Positions 1 to 10,267 of a stretch of DNA of 64,000 nucleotides are shown here, piece after piece; positions within the stretch are counted from its first letter, which is position 1; every line of letters begins with the position of its first letter. The DNA comes from Ryuthela nishihirai (Eukaryota > Arthropoda > Arachnida > Araneae > Heptathelidae), in contig JAWZYU010000019.1 of the NCBI GenBank assembly GCA_038380435.1, forward strand, positions 20,733,801 through 20,797,800, in the 5' to 3' direction. The notes below the pieces were generated by a model. The model was not told where the DNA came from, did no database searches, and worked only from the letters and a program-made list of their open reading frames with translations. The translations under genes were made by a program, and so were the position numbers.

Positions 1-1530
1 TATAGCAGTTTTAAAGAAGCATATCTACTGGACAACCGTTAAGTTATGATGGGAGACTTCCTTAAAGCCATAAAGTGTGTTCTTTAATGTGCACAGGTTG
101 TGGCTTTTCTGCGCATAGCTACAGCTTGCATGCTATTCGATAAATGTCTGCTTTTCCATCTCGGTTATATATTTTTTCACATCCACGTCTGAGTGATGGA
201 AGTGAACTCTCACAGTTGTCATCCGAACCCTCAAACTTCAGTTTACTAAATTGGAAAACTATTAAAAGCGTCATATCAAATTTCAAATGCTTTATGTGTG
301 TGTTTTCAATTGAGATATCGCACTGTTTATTCTCTGTGGTATATTATACTTAGAGGTTTCTTTTAAAGACGAATAGGCTGCCTGAAGTGATTTTTTTTGT
401 CTTCCAATTCCTTATATTCCATTTTGTTCGATACTTCTTTTTTTATCGCATTGCTCTTACCTTATAAACAAAAAAACAGAAACAAACTATTGCTAGAATT
501 TCAAGTGTTCTCTGCAATTACTTAAATTCTCTACGTGCTATTCTTTACATTTTTAATGAAGCTAAATTATATATTTATCTAGGAATGTTTACCAACATTG
601 AAACATCATGATCTAAGATTTTGTGTAAATAATAGGTATGTTTTCTTTTCCCCCTCCCTTCATTTTCCCCCCTCCCTTCATTTTAAATAGCATTATTTTT
701 CAGTAGAAACCAGCTCCTTCAGATACGTTACCCATTATATTTCACCAAATTAAAGAAAAAGCTCGCAATTCAGTCTTGACTCGCTATAAAGTGTAATCGG
801 ATTACTAAGGCTTCGATTTTTACGACAATGTCTTTATGATCCATTTGAAGATAACTGTACCTTTTAAAACTCTTCGGATAAGTAACGAGCTGGATTTAAA
901 ACCCATGTGATGGCACTTCCGAAACTATATTTCACTTTTAAATTACTCGCTGAACCAAAGATAGCATTTTCAAAAGAGGATTTTTCCGAGCTTCTTCTTT
1001 TTCATGCGTTCATTCCTCTCATTATCCATTCCTTGTTATCAATTCATTTATTATGTTAACCATATGCATTATGTTGAACGAACAATGCTCCGCTTTCCGC
1101 GAAGTTTTCGCTGCAGTGAAAACACTTTGCGAATGCTTCCTTGGATAAAATCCACACTGAAGACGAGTCTCCTTTTGTTGTGTCAACATTTTGCTTTCCG
1201 ACATTTATCGAGTCCTGGTACAAATTAGTTCCATTTAACATCACACGAAGAGAACAATGAACACGGATGTTCAAATTTTTATTAGTTTAAGCCTCGAATT
1301 CGGTTCCTTTCTGAAACAATTTCTGAAAAAGGTAAACTTATTTCTGAAAGAGAGATTGAATTTTAAAAGGAAATATATTATTCATTTATTTAGTTTGTGT
1401 TCTGTCGCACAAAACACAAACACTTAAATGAAACAAAAATAACAGAAAAGTTCCTTTCATTTTTATTCACTTTTAGAATTATGCTTTTTTAGGCAACTTT
1501 AATGATATTTTTATTATTCCTCGAACTAAT
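1..1530. other. AT-rich sequence, no recognised gene
   Basis: I see no supported gene here. Pyrimidine-rich direct repeats of CCCCTCCCTTCATTTT occur near 650-685. A minus-strand open frame at 1056-1274 contains a CxxC pair but resembles no family I can name and has no clear splice context, so I treat it as chance. Confidence 0.5.
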
Positions 1531-1539
1531 ACTCCGCAT

Positions 1540-1600
1540 CAGTGGTCCCCAACTTGTATTTTAAGGGCAGCATGAGACCCCAAGGGTGATTTCATTCGAC
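1540..1600 (+). repeat. hAT-like terminal sequence
   Basis: The sequence CAGTGGTCCCCAAC at 1540 resembles the terminal inverted repeat start of many hAT (Charlie-type) elements. No matching opposite end or 8-bp target duplication was found nearby, so this is at most a truncated relic. Confidence 0.3.
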
Positions 1601-1831
1601 TTTCAGTTCTTTTAACAAAGCGAAAATATTTGTGTACGCTCAGAATCTATAAAATTATGATTATGATGATAAACTGTATTAAAATCTATTGTTCCTATTC
1701 CACGAAGTAAAATGAATGAAAAGTTATATCTATCATGCAATTCTTATTTCTGTGGCCTTCGTTCCAGGCTTGACGATTCAATGTGGTCAAAGCCGAATTA
1801 ACATAATGGCTGGAGGCCACACCCTCAAAGA

Positions 1832-1928
1832 GTCATGTGGTCAACCACATGACAAACACAATGACACTCGTAAACCACATGACACTCGTCTACCACATGA
1901 CAAAGTCTCTGTCATGTGGTAGACGAGT
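1832..1928. repeat. Two perfect hairpins built on ACCACATGAC
   Basis: A first palindrome has 10-bp arms at 1832-1841 and 1844-1853 with a 2-nt loop. A second has perfect 19-bp arms at 1884-1902 and 1910-1928 with a 7-nt loop. The same ACCACATGAC core also occurs as a direct repeat between them, near 1874. There is no coding sequence; the arrangement looks like local template switching or a decayed foldback MITE. Confidence 0.8.
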
Positions 1929-1939
1929 GGTGAACCACT

Positions 1940-3130
1940 CCCGAACTTCCTTTAAATTTCTCTGTTAATTAATCGTCACCAGTTACTGTGGGTGAAATCA
2001 CATATTCGTGGGTTTTTACACCCGTATTTAAGTGTGCATCAGACGTGCCGTGCCTTCGACGAAAGAAATACATGTCCAATGCACTGAGTAGAGAATGACA
2101 CACTGTTTATTTACATTCACCCATACATATTACATGGGAATGTGCTCCATTCTGTGGGTCTTAGCTGCGCTCAACACTTCGTTGGATGAAATGGTTTTAT
2201 CGATGTTTCTTAGAGATTTTCCCCAATCAGCTTAATAAAACTTGAATGCTGTTCTGCTTTTGCAGGCATTCATATAATGAGGTGGAAATCTGAACTTTCC
2301 CGTACAGAAATCGCTTTACAGACCTCAAAACTCGGCGAAAGGATATCATAATCCCTGCCTACATAACTGGCTTACACAGAACCTAACCATGCTCCTTTAG
2401 GGTTTAAGAGAAAGAGCTATGTCACTTTGACGAACTAAGCAAACGTGACTTCACCGTTCATAAGCAACACTCATTCTGATTGTTGACTTCGCATCTCCCC
2501 CAAAGGATATTAAACGGATAAAGAATGTAAGGCTCGCAAACACGTAACTAACGCCATCATAGATCGTTGTGTGTTGGTGTACTGCGAGGACAATGGAGGA
2601 CAGGCTTCATTCGCTGTTAAGAGTTCAGAGTGTCGAAGAGTTGGTTGTTAGTGTATCACAAGTAGAGTAATTATCCCAATCAGTTAATAAAGAACATTGC
2701 ATTTTTTGGTACGGATATATCGAACGAGTCTCCTCTCGATGATGGCAATGGACCATTATTTCCGAGTTAAGTCTGTTTATATATATTAAATTCAATCTGG
2801 TGCAAGTATTGGTTGTACCGAAAAATCAAAGATGGCGATGTCCTGTGATTTCAATGTGCTTTTTCTTCCTAATTCTATTTCATTGTTTTCTTAAATTATG
2901 TTGTATGTACAATAGTTATGTGTAACTTATTCTGTTCTTATATTTATTAAGTGTAACCAATACTGATTCAAGCACAGTCACATAATATTTGTTACTTCGT
3001 AAACATTAACTGATTATTTTATTTATGGTCGTACAGCATAAAACGGCTTATTCTTTCTTGTATCTGAATATAGTACTATTTACATTTGTGCAGTCAATGA
3101 CTAATATTTATCCTGCACATATCGTCAATC
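1940..3130. other. No recognised gene
   Basis: Mixed AT-rich sequence without a supported coding region, RNA gene or clear repeat. Confidence 0.4.
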
Positions 3131-3138
3131 TAATAGAA

Positions 3139-3675
3139 CAGGGGTTCTCAACGTGGGGTAGGCGGTAAAAGTTTTTCGGGTATGCCGTGAGAGCTCAAAA
3201 GTCGCTAGATCTAGTAACAATACATATGTTTTATTTTATTCCCATTGTTATAGTATAACTATAGTTTAATCTATCTATACAAGGGGTACGCCAGTTACAT
3301 ACACATTTTCAGGGGGTACGAGAAGCATAAAAGATTGAGAACCACTAATATATATATATTTTATTCCCATTGTTATACTATGATATAGTTTTATCTATCT
3401 ATACAAGGGGTACGCCAGTTGCATACACATTTCCAGGGGGTACGTGAAGCATAAAAGGTTGAGAACCACTGATATATATGTTTTATTTTATTCCCATTGT
3501 TATACTATAACTATAGTTTTATCTATCTATACAAGGGGTACGCCAGTTGCATACACATTTCCAGGGGATACGTGAAGCATAAAAGGTTGAGAACCACTGA
3601 TATATATGTTTTATTTTATTCCCATTGTTATACTATAACTATAGTTTTATCTATCTATATAAAGGGTACGCCAGT
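3139..3675. repeat. 128-bp tandem array with hAT-like ends
   Basis: Four copies of a unit of about 124-128 bp are recognisable by AAGGGGTACGCCAGT at 3281, 3405, 3533 and, diverged, 3662. The array starts with CAGGGGTTCTCAAC (3139), a hAT-type terminus. Units also contain the complementary terminus GGTTGAGAACCACTG. This looks like a nonautonomous hAT element whose right end has been amplified in tandem. No transposase coding sequence is present, and I did not find an 8-bp target duplication. Confidence 0.75.
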
Positions 3676-3698
3676 ATATTATCCTTATATATCATTAA

Positions 3699-3800
3699 TA
3701 TAAGGAAACGAAAGAACAGAGATCGATGCATTTATTGTGGCACTAACAGAAAAAATTATCCCAACAGATAATGTTTCAGATTTCCAAAAGAAGTGGAAAG
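3699..3800 (+). pseudogene. THAP-domain-like exon, degraded
   Basis: The frame beginning at 3699 reads IRKRKNRDRCIYCGTNRKNY and then, after an in-frame TAA, CFRFPKEVER. CxxC followed by an FxFPK block is the start pattern of THAP zinc-finger domains, found in P-element-type transposases and host THAP proteins. It ends at AAAG/GTATGT, a plausible splice donor. The distal Cys-His pair is not in this exon. The stop codon makes it a pseudogene as it stands. A P-element-like relic and a dead host THAP gene are both possible. Confidence 0.4.
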
Positions 3801-3911
3801 GTATGTGTATAATCCTTAAATATTTTTGATTAACTATAATGTAATGTGTGAGCTGTATTAGTTTATAAAATATAGTTGGATCTGTAAAGCATTTTAGATA
3901 TATATATATAA

Positions 3912-4075
3912 ATAGTCGAAGGAACCTGGGTTCGATCCCTAGGTAAGACATCGATATTTGTTTTGTCTTTCTGCTGAGGTCTTTTCTTCCTCACAGACTC
4001 TCTACCAAAGAAGTACTACAGCATATAAACTCTGTGGCAAACACATGGTTGAGGGGGGGGATATATATTTTTATA
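3912..4075 (+). mobile_element. tRNA-derived SINE, family 2 (diverged copy)
   Basis: Polymerase III B-box-like GGTTCGATCCC occurs at 3930. It is followed by body sequence shared with the minus-strand copies at 49.9, 51.2, 55.5 and 61.4 kb: CTGCTGAGGTC, then GCATATAAACTCTGTGGCAA. The A-box half is missing or unreadable, so this is a 5'-truncated, old copy. Confidence 0.6.
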
Positions 4076-4420
4076 TAGTCAAGTGAAAAATATTTTAACA
4101 ATAATGTATGCATTTCGGCCATGTAATAAGATTTACCGTCGGAAAAATATGTAAATTTTGGTTCTCAATCCAATTATTTCGTAATTTTTAGTGTAATAGC
4201 AAATTAAATTACATATAGTATTTCAGTTAAATTGCTTTTATGCATTAAACTTATTATTTTCTTCAGTTACAGTATTTCAGTTAAAAAAAGTTATTGTTTT
4301 AGGTTAGAGATTATGGTTCATTTAGCAAATTCCGAAGTCACCAAACTAGTACTTTGGTTTTTAGTATTCAAATTATTAAACAAGTAAATATAATTATTGC
4401 AAGAAGTGTGTGTGTGTGTA

Positions 4421-6207
4421 CAGGGCCATAGCCATGGGGGGATGGGGGGAGGCTACCCCCAAAAGTAACTCGAAGTTGGGAAAATTCGGAGCAACTTCGT
4501 AAAATCTAGGTGAGTTGTGAAAATTTAATTTTTTTTTCTTTTTGGAAAATTAAGGGGAATTGTCATAATCGAGGCAACTTGGCAAATCTAAGGCAGTTTG
4601 GAAAATGAAGAGACGGCAAAATTTAGAGCAGTTGGCAAAATTCGAAGCCACTTACTAAAATACAGGTGAGTTGGCAAAATCGAGACAACTCGGCAAAATC
4701 TAAAGGAGTTCACAAAACTCTGAGTGACTTGGTAAAATCTTGGGGAGTTGGCAAAATCGGGGCAACTTGGCAAAATCTTGGGCGAGTTGGCAAAATTCCG
4801 AGTGACTTGCTAAAATCTTGGGGAGTTGCCAAAATTCGGGAGTTGACAAAATCTTGAGGAGTTCACAAAATTCGGAGTGACTTGGCAAAATCATGGGGAG
4901 TTGGCAAAATTCAGATCAGATGTAAATATTAGGATTTTTTTCTGTAAAATTATGGCGAGTTGGCAAAACCTAGGGAGTTGGGAAAATCTAGGGACAGTTG
5001 GCAAAATTCGGAGTGACTTGGCAAAATCGTGGGTAGTTTGCAAAATTTAGGTTAGATGTGAAAATTTGGAGTTTTTTTCTGCAAAACAATGGCGAGTTGG
5101 CAAAATCTAGGGGCAGTTGGCAAAATTCGGAGTGACTTGGCAAAATCGTGGAGAGTTGACAAAATTCAGGTGAGATGATTCAGGTGAATTGCAATATTGT
5201 TTCTGCAAAACCATGGTGTGTTGGCAAAATCGAGGCAACTTCGCAATATCTAGGAGAGTTGAGAAATCTTGGGGGAGTTGGCAAAATTCAGAGTGACTTT
5301 GCAAGAATCAGGTGTGAGGTAAAATTGAGATTTTTTTCTGTAAAATTGTGGCGAGATGGCAAAATCTAGGGCAGTTGGCAAAATTCGAAACCACTTGGTA
5401 AAATACTGACGATTTGTGTAAACTGGGATTGTTTTTGTGAAATTAAGGAGAGTTGACAAAATTGAGAAAACTTGGCAAAATCTAGGGAAGTTGGCAAAAC
5501 TGGAAACCACTTGTAAAGTACAGGTGAGTTATAAAAATTGGGATTGATTTTGTGAAAATAAGGAGAGTTGGAAAAACCAAGAACTCTTCGCAAAATCTAG
5601 GGGAGTCGGCAAAATTCGAGGCCACTTGGTAAAATACAAGGGAGTTGTGAAAATTGTACTTTCTTGTGCAATTGTGGAGAGTTGACAAAATTCGAAGTGA
5701 CTTGGCAAATTCAGGGAAGATGTAAAAATTGCGATTTTTTTTCTGTAAACTTACGGCGAGTTGGCAAAATCTAAAGTAGTTGGTAAAATTCGAATCCACT
5801 TGGTAAAATATAGGCGAGTTGTGAAAATTGAGATTTGTTTTGTGAAATTAAGGAGTGTTAACTAAAATCGAGAAAACTTGGCAAAATCTTGGGGAGTTTG
5901 AAGTGATTTGGCAAATTTAGGAGAGATGTAAAGATTGGGATTAGTTTCGTGAAATTACGGAGAGTTGATCAAATGAAGGGAAAATTCACACTGACTCGCT
6001 ATAATTCAGACGAGAGATTTATTTCTGTGAAATTATTGTTAGTAAAATTGGAAGTCAAATGGCAAAATGGTGGAGAGTTGTGAAAATTGCCTGAACCCCG
6101 GAGCAAAATCTAAATAAGTTTGCTCAGTTGTCAAAATTTTAATTTCGAGTTGGAAAATTTTTGATTTCTCCCTCCCCCCAACCACAGTCCTTCGCTACGC
6201 CCCTATG
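4421..6207. mobile_element. Minisatellite expanded inside a DNA-transposon-like element
   Basis: About 1.7 kb consists of degenerate repeats, mostly 28-45 bp, on the theme GAGTTGGCAAAATC with TTCGGAGTGACTTGGCAAAATC. The outer ends are imperfect inverted repeats. The left end, CAGGGCCATAGCCATGGGG at 4421, resembles the reverse complement of the right end (CATAGGGGCGTAGCGAAGG), and both run into G-rich (left) or C-rich (right) tracts just inside. That pairing suggests a nonautonomous DNA transposon whose interior became a minisatellite. Open frames across the region are by-products of the repeat, not genes. Confidence 0.7.
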
Positions 6208-6645
6208 TCTGTATGCATTTAAAGTAACTAATTTGACCCATCTGTAATAGTTTTAAAATGCTGGCAATGACATGACATATTCAGCTTAAATATTATTTTA
6301 ATTTCAGACTTTTGATATTGTCCATTAGGTGTAGGTTGGTCCATCTTCAAAATTATCTATAATATCAACCATTTCACAATATAAATAAATTTCCTCTATA
6401 CTTTTAGTTTCAGTAATGGGTGCAGCTTGCGGAGTGCCTGGTTTAGCTGCCAAATCAGCAGAAGAACTATACGGGAATTATAGGTTATGTTCACTCTATT
6501 TTAGTATGTGTGATTATGCATCATTAAAGATGGTTACACTTGTACCCACTGCTTCCCCATAATATTTGAGTCAACAGGTAAGGAAATATATATATCTTTA
6601 AATACATGGTGTATAAATATATATATATATCTTTTGCTTTTTATT
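6208..6645. other. Intervening sequence
   Basis: A stretch near 6410-6487 has a polypyrimidine-AG followed by a frame of about 25 codons, but no protein family is recognisable. The rest is AT-rich with a short (TA)n run near 6617-6632. Confidence 0.3.
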
Positions 6646-8164
6646 GAAATTAGAAAAACAACGAAATGGCTGGTAAATTCAATGAGAATCACTAAAATGT
6701 AAAGGGTGTTGGAATACCTGTAAATGTGCACACATTTCACTGGACAGGTGAATATTTTCAGAATTCTTTGGAAGTGGAAGGCACAATAACTGTAAAACAT
6801 ACTGTGACGAGAGAGAAAGTATTGGATGGGGAGAGAAAGTGGGATGGTTGTAAAAATTGTTTCAAAACAGCAAATTACACCGCAAATACTGTAAGAAAGA
6901 AAAAACGGCTATTAACAAGTGCCATCCGGTGTGTAAAATAAGTGAATCTAAGGAGTGACTGATAAAAGTCACTCTTTAGCGGAAGGAGTAATATAGGAAA
7001 AATCATAAAATATTAAGGTCCCACGCTAGTAAATCACGGTCCATTGCGTACACACGTATGGATGAATATCACAAAACACTTTGCATATAGAAAACATCAG
7101 TAAAGAACCACAGAAGTTTGGAAATTTAAAATCTGAAAACTCATTGTTTATGAGAAAACAACAATATAAGAAAACAACAATATTTTCAGTATTTCCATGA
7201 AAAGTTGGGTCCCAGAATCGATCCGCTACACCTAACTTTGCATTCTCTGACTTCAACCGTCGATAAAACGTAACGTAAGAAACGTAAGCTCTCTCGACGG
7301 TTATTCCAAGCGCTCTCTCACGCTCTTTTCAGAGTTCCTGGTCCCCTGGTACATTTGAATAAGCGCATAAGTGTGTGAAGGTGGCTATTTTTCGCTGCAA
7401 ACACAAGTTTTTCGACAATGATATGGTGTTTTTCACTACACGAGGAAATCTAACACACACACACATTTTCATGTCTAAGAACAAACCTCAACAGATCGGC
7501 ATTAGGAATTTCCAAATCTCACTGAAAAGTCACTATACCCGTGAAAAGTGTACTAAAGATGTATTTTCCCTCTCCAATATTGTATAAAGTCTTTTATCAT
7601 TATTTTACCTTTCTTGATTCAGTTAAGTAGAACAATGAAACAGCATTGCAGGAAAAATCTTTTATTCCTACACTAAGAAATTGCAATGACGACCAATCAG
7701 ATATAGAACAGAAATTAGTAACACTATTAGCATTTATTTAGTACATATTCAGAGGTGCATACCAGTTCGTCATACACTTCGTTTAGTAACATAGTAAAGT
7801 GTAACATGTAGAAATCTTCAACTTCTGCCTCTTCCACAAAAAGTTTAGCGATATCGCTTAAATGAATGTTTCTCACAGCTTCTGCGAAATGGGCATCAAC
7901 TGATTCATCGGATATGACAAGACACGAATGTCGAATCTGACTTGGATGATCTACTTCACACCCAATAGAGTTCATACGCAGAATCCGAAAAATTTCTTTT
8001 CTGACGAGTGTATTTAATGTTTTTCTGAAACTTAGCTCTGCTCTCTGATCATGCAGTTCAACATTAGACAGTCTTGGAGTGTGGTCTGTAGTTAATTCGA
8101 CATCCCTTACGGCATTAGAAAATTTATTACCTTAAAACTTCAGAGCCAACATGCTGCAGGTGAT
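6646..8164 (-). repeat. Left arm of a large inverted repeat
   Basis: This 1.5-kb segment is the reverse complement, at high identity, of 8848-10421. It carries the same ORF with the HPSQ motif on the minus strand, the same polyadenylation signal (AATAAA, complement at 7661-7666), and the same outer non-coding stretch. The arms differ by small indels, including a roughly 50-bp extra piece in the right arm near 9850-9905. The copy is truncated at its inner end, where it retains only the last few codons of the PC4-like ORF. Confidence 0.85.
7727..8131 (-). CDS. Uncharacterised protein with CxxC...HPSQ..H..C motif (left copy)
   Basis: This open frame of about 134 codons runs between stop codons and has no early ATG; an internal ATG occurs at 7975. 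It is the inverted paralogue of the ORF at 8877-9281 and nearly identical in its C-terminal half. The centre contains IGCEVDHPSQIRHSCL, a Cys/His pattern that could bind zinc. The first Cys of the CxxC pair seen in the right copy is Ser here. I do not recognise a named family. It is followed by a polyadenylation signal. The frame is undamaged, so it may be recent, but it lacks the upstream promoter and PC4-like ORF. Confidence 0.5.
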   Translation of the reverse strand, partial: GNKFSNAVRDVELTTDHTPRLSNVELHDQRAELSFRKTLNTLVRKEIFRILRMNSIGCEVDHPSQIRHSCLVISDESVDAHFAEAVRNIHLSDIAKLFVEEAEVEDFYMLHFTMLLNEVYDELVCTSEYVLNKC

Positions 8165-8335
8165 GTTTCATGAAACAGGCTGTTTCATTGTTCTACTTAA
8201 CTGAATCGAGAAAGGTAAAATAATGATAAAAGACTTTATACAATATTGGAGAGGGAAAATCTTTTATTCCTACACTAAGAAATTACAATGATGACCAATC
8301 AGATATAGAATAGAAATTACTCTTCTACAATTGGG
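8165..8335. repeat. Mosaic spacer between the inverted arms
   Basis: Positions 8181-8263 match right-arm sequence at 9364-9445 in direct orientation. Positions 8263-8320 match left-arm sequence at 7656-7713, also in direct orientation. The switch from the left arm happens at a small hairpin (ATGAAACA, GGC, TGTTTCAT at 8170-8188). The layout suggests template switching during formation of the inverted repeat. Confidence 0.65.
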
Positions 8336-8404
8336 TTTTTAATATCACTAGGAATTAGATCTCGACCAATGGCAAGCTATTGCCAGATGACGTGATAGAT
8401 TTTA

Positions 8405-8445
8405 GGTATAAGTAGTACACTTGATGTGTCATAGTTTTGCAGTGC
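8405..8445 (+). promoter_or_regulatory. Candidate RNA polymerase II core promoter
   Basis: TATAAGTA at 8407-8414 lies about 30 bp upstream of an initiator-like TTTTGCAGTG (8434-8443). The first ATG of the PC4-like ORF follows at 8459, giving a short leader. This spacing fits a compact element promoter. It is present only once, in the centre of the inverted repeat. Confidence 0.5.
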
Positions 8446-8458
8446 CGAAGTGTTAACG

Positions 8459-8876
8459 ATGGCTTGTGTTTTGCCTGAAAGTGATCTCACCGCGGAGCAG
8501 TTTTTTATTGGAGATGACGACTACCAGCTAGGTTCTGACTTGTTGGTGAAGATTTGCTAGAACGTTCCCGAAGTTCACATATGTTTGCTTCAGAAGTGCA
8601 GTGACATTCCGTTTAGACCCATAAAGGCTTCGGTTACATTATCCGATGAAGTGGTGTGGACTGACTTCTATACTCGCCTATACGTTTACCTTCGAGTATG
8701 AACTGAACGGCATAGTAGTATTCAAGGGTAAAAAAGGGGTGGTCATTGAAAAAGGTGTTGTGTGTGACGACGGAACTTCAATGATTTCTTCGGTACATCT
8801 CACCATCAAACAATGGACGTTGTTAAAAGATTCCCGCAACTCTATCACCTGCAGCTTGTTGGCTCTGAAGTTTTAA
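8459..8876 (+). pseudogene. PC4 (transcriptional coactivator p15)-like ORF, frameshifted
   Basis: The ATG frame starting at 8459 runs 33 codons to a TAG at 8558. It then reopens, and a shift near 8670-8700 leads into the frame ending at 8876. The last part reads FKGKKGVVIEKG, then DDGTSMISSVHLTIKQWTLL. This matches the ssDNA-binding PC4/p15 fold pattern: FKGK..V.I, an acidic turn, then a strand ending in L...QW..L. PC4-like proteins bind single-stranded DNA; here a function in element replication or transcription is only inference. The gene sits directly behind a TATA box and directly before the HPSQ ORF, in the same final frame. Confidence 0.55.
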
Positions 8877-9281
8877 GGTAATAAATTTTCTAATGCCGTA
8901 AGGGATGTCGATTTAACTACAGACCACACTCCAAGACTGTCTAATGTTCAACTGCATGATCAGAGAGCAGAGCTAAGTTTCAGAAAAACATTAAATACAC
9001 TCGTCAGAAAAGAAATTTTTCGGATTCTACATACGAACTGTATTGGGTGTGAAATAGATCATCCAAGTCAGATTCGACATTCGTGTCTTGTCATATCCGA
9101 TGAATCAGTTGATGCCCATTTCGCAGAAGCCGTGAGAAACATTCATTTAAGCGATATCGCTAAACATTTTGTGGAAGAGGCAGGAGTTGAAGATTTCTAC
9201 ATGTTACACTTTACTATGTTACTAAACGAAGTGTACGACGAACTGGTATGCACCTCTGAATATGTACTAAATAAATGCTAA
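8877..9281 (+). CDS. Uncharacterised protein with CxxC...HPSQ..H..C motif (right copy)
   Basis: A 134-codon open frame follows a TAA that ends the PC4-like frame; both share one reading frame. The middle reads NCIGCEIDHPSQIRHSCL, with a possible zinc site from the CxxC, His and Cys residues. The C-terminal part is acidic, with helix-like segments, ending EYVLNKC. There is no good start codon, so expression would need splicing from the PC4 part, readthrough, or an internal start. AATAAA at 9342-9347 would end the transcript. I recognise no named family. Confidence 0.5.
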   Translation, partial: GNKFSNAVRDVDLTTDHTPRLSNVQLHDQRAELSFRKTLNTLVRKEIFRILHTNCIGCEIDHPSQIRHSCLVISDESVDAHFAEAVRNIHLSDIAKHFVEEAGVEDFYMLHFTMLLNEVYDELVCTSEYVLNKC

Positions 9282-9341
9282 TAGTGTTACTAATTTCTGT
9301 TCTATATCTGATTGGTCGTCATTGCAATTTCTTAGTGTAGG

Positions 9342-9347
9342 AATAAA
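9342..9347 (+). terminator. Polyadenylation signal AATAAA
   Basis: AATAAA lies 61 bp after the stop codon of the HPSQ ORF and is conserved in the left arm (complement at 7661-7666). Conservation between the arms supports one transcription unit from 8407 to about 9365. Confidence 0.5.
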
Positions 9348-10267
9348 AGATTTTTCCTGCAATGCTGTTTCATTGTTCTACTTAACTGAATCAAGAAAGG
9401 TAAAATAATGATAAAAGACTTTATACAATATTGGAGAGGGAAAATACATCTTTAGTACATTTTTCACGGGTATAGTGACTTTTCAGTGAGATTTGGAAAT
9501 TCCTAATGCCGATCTGTTGAGGTTTGTTCTTAGACATGAAAATGTGTGTGTGTGTGTTAGATTTCCTCGTGTAGTGAAAAACACCATATCATTGTGGAAA
9601 AACTTGTGTTTGCAGCGAAAAATAGCCACCTTCACACACTTATGCGCTTATTCAAATGTACCAGGGGACCAGGAACTCTGAAAAGAGCGTGAGAGAGCGC
9701 TTGGAATAACCGTCGAGAGAGCTTACGTTTCTTACGTTACGTTTTATCGACGGTTGAAGTCAGAGAATGCAAAGTTAGGTGTAGCGGATCGATTCTGGGA
9801 CCCAACTTTTCATGGAAATACTGAAAATATTGTTGTTTTCTTATATTGATGTTTTCTCATAAACAACGTACTAAAGTCTTTTATCATTATGTATGTTTTC
9901 TTTCATCATTATGATGTTTTCTCATAAACAGTGAGTTTTCAGATTTTAAATTTCCAAACTTCTGTGGTTCTTTACTGATGTTTTCTATATGCAAAGTATT
10001 TTGTGATATTCATCCATCCGTGTGTATGCAAAGGACCGTGATTTACTAGCGTGGGACCTTAATATTTTATGATTTTTCCTGTATTACTCCTCCACTAAAG
10101 AGTGACTTTCATCAGTCGCTCCTTAGATTCACTTATTTTACACACTAGATGGCATTTGTTAATAGTCGTTTTTTCTATCTTACAGTATTTGCGCTGTAAT
10201 TTGCTGTTCTGAAACAATTTTTACAACCATCCCACTGTATTTTTATACTTTCTCTCTCGTCACGGTA

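Noticed and set aside
3139..3675. CRISPR or phage-type repeat array
   Set aside because: The 128-bp units are continuous with transposon-like termini; no spacer structure.
4588..5799. Overlapping open frames of 60-105 codons with Phe/Cys/Gln-rich repeats
   Set aside because: They are products of the underlying minisatellite; several frames on both strands are open at once.
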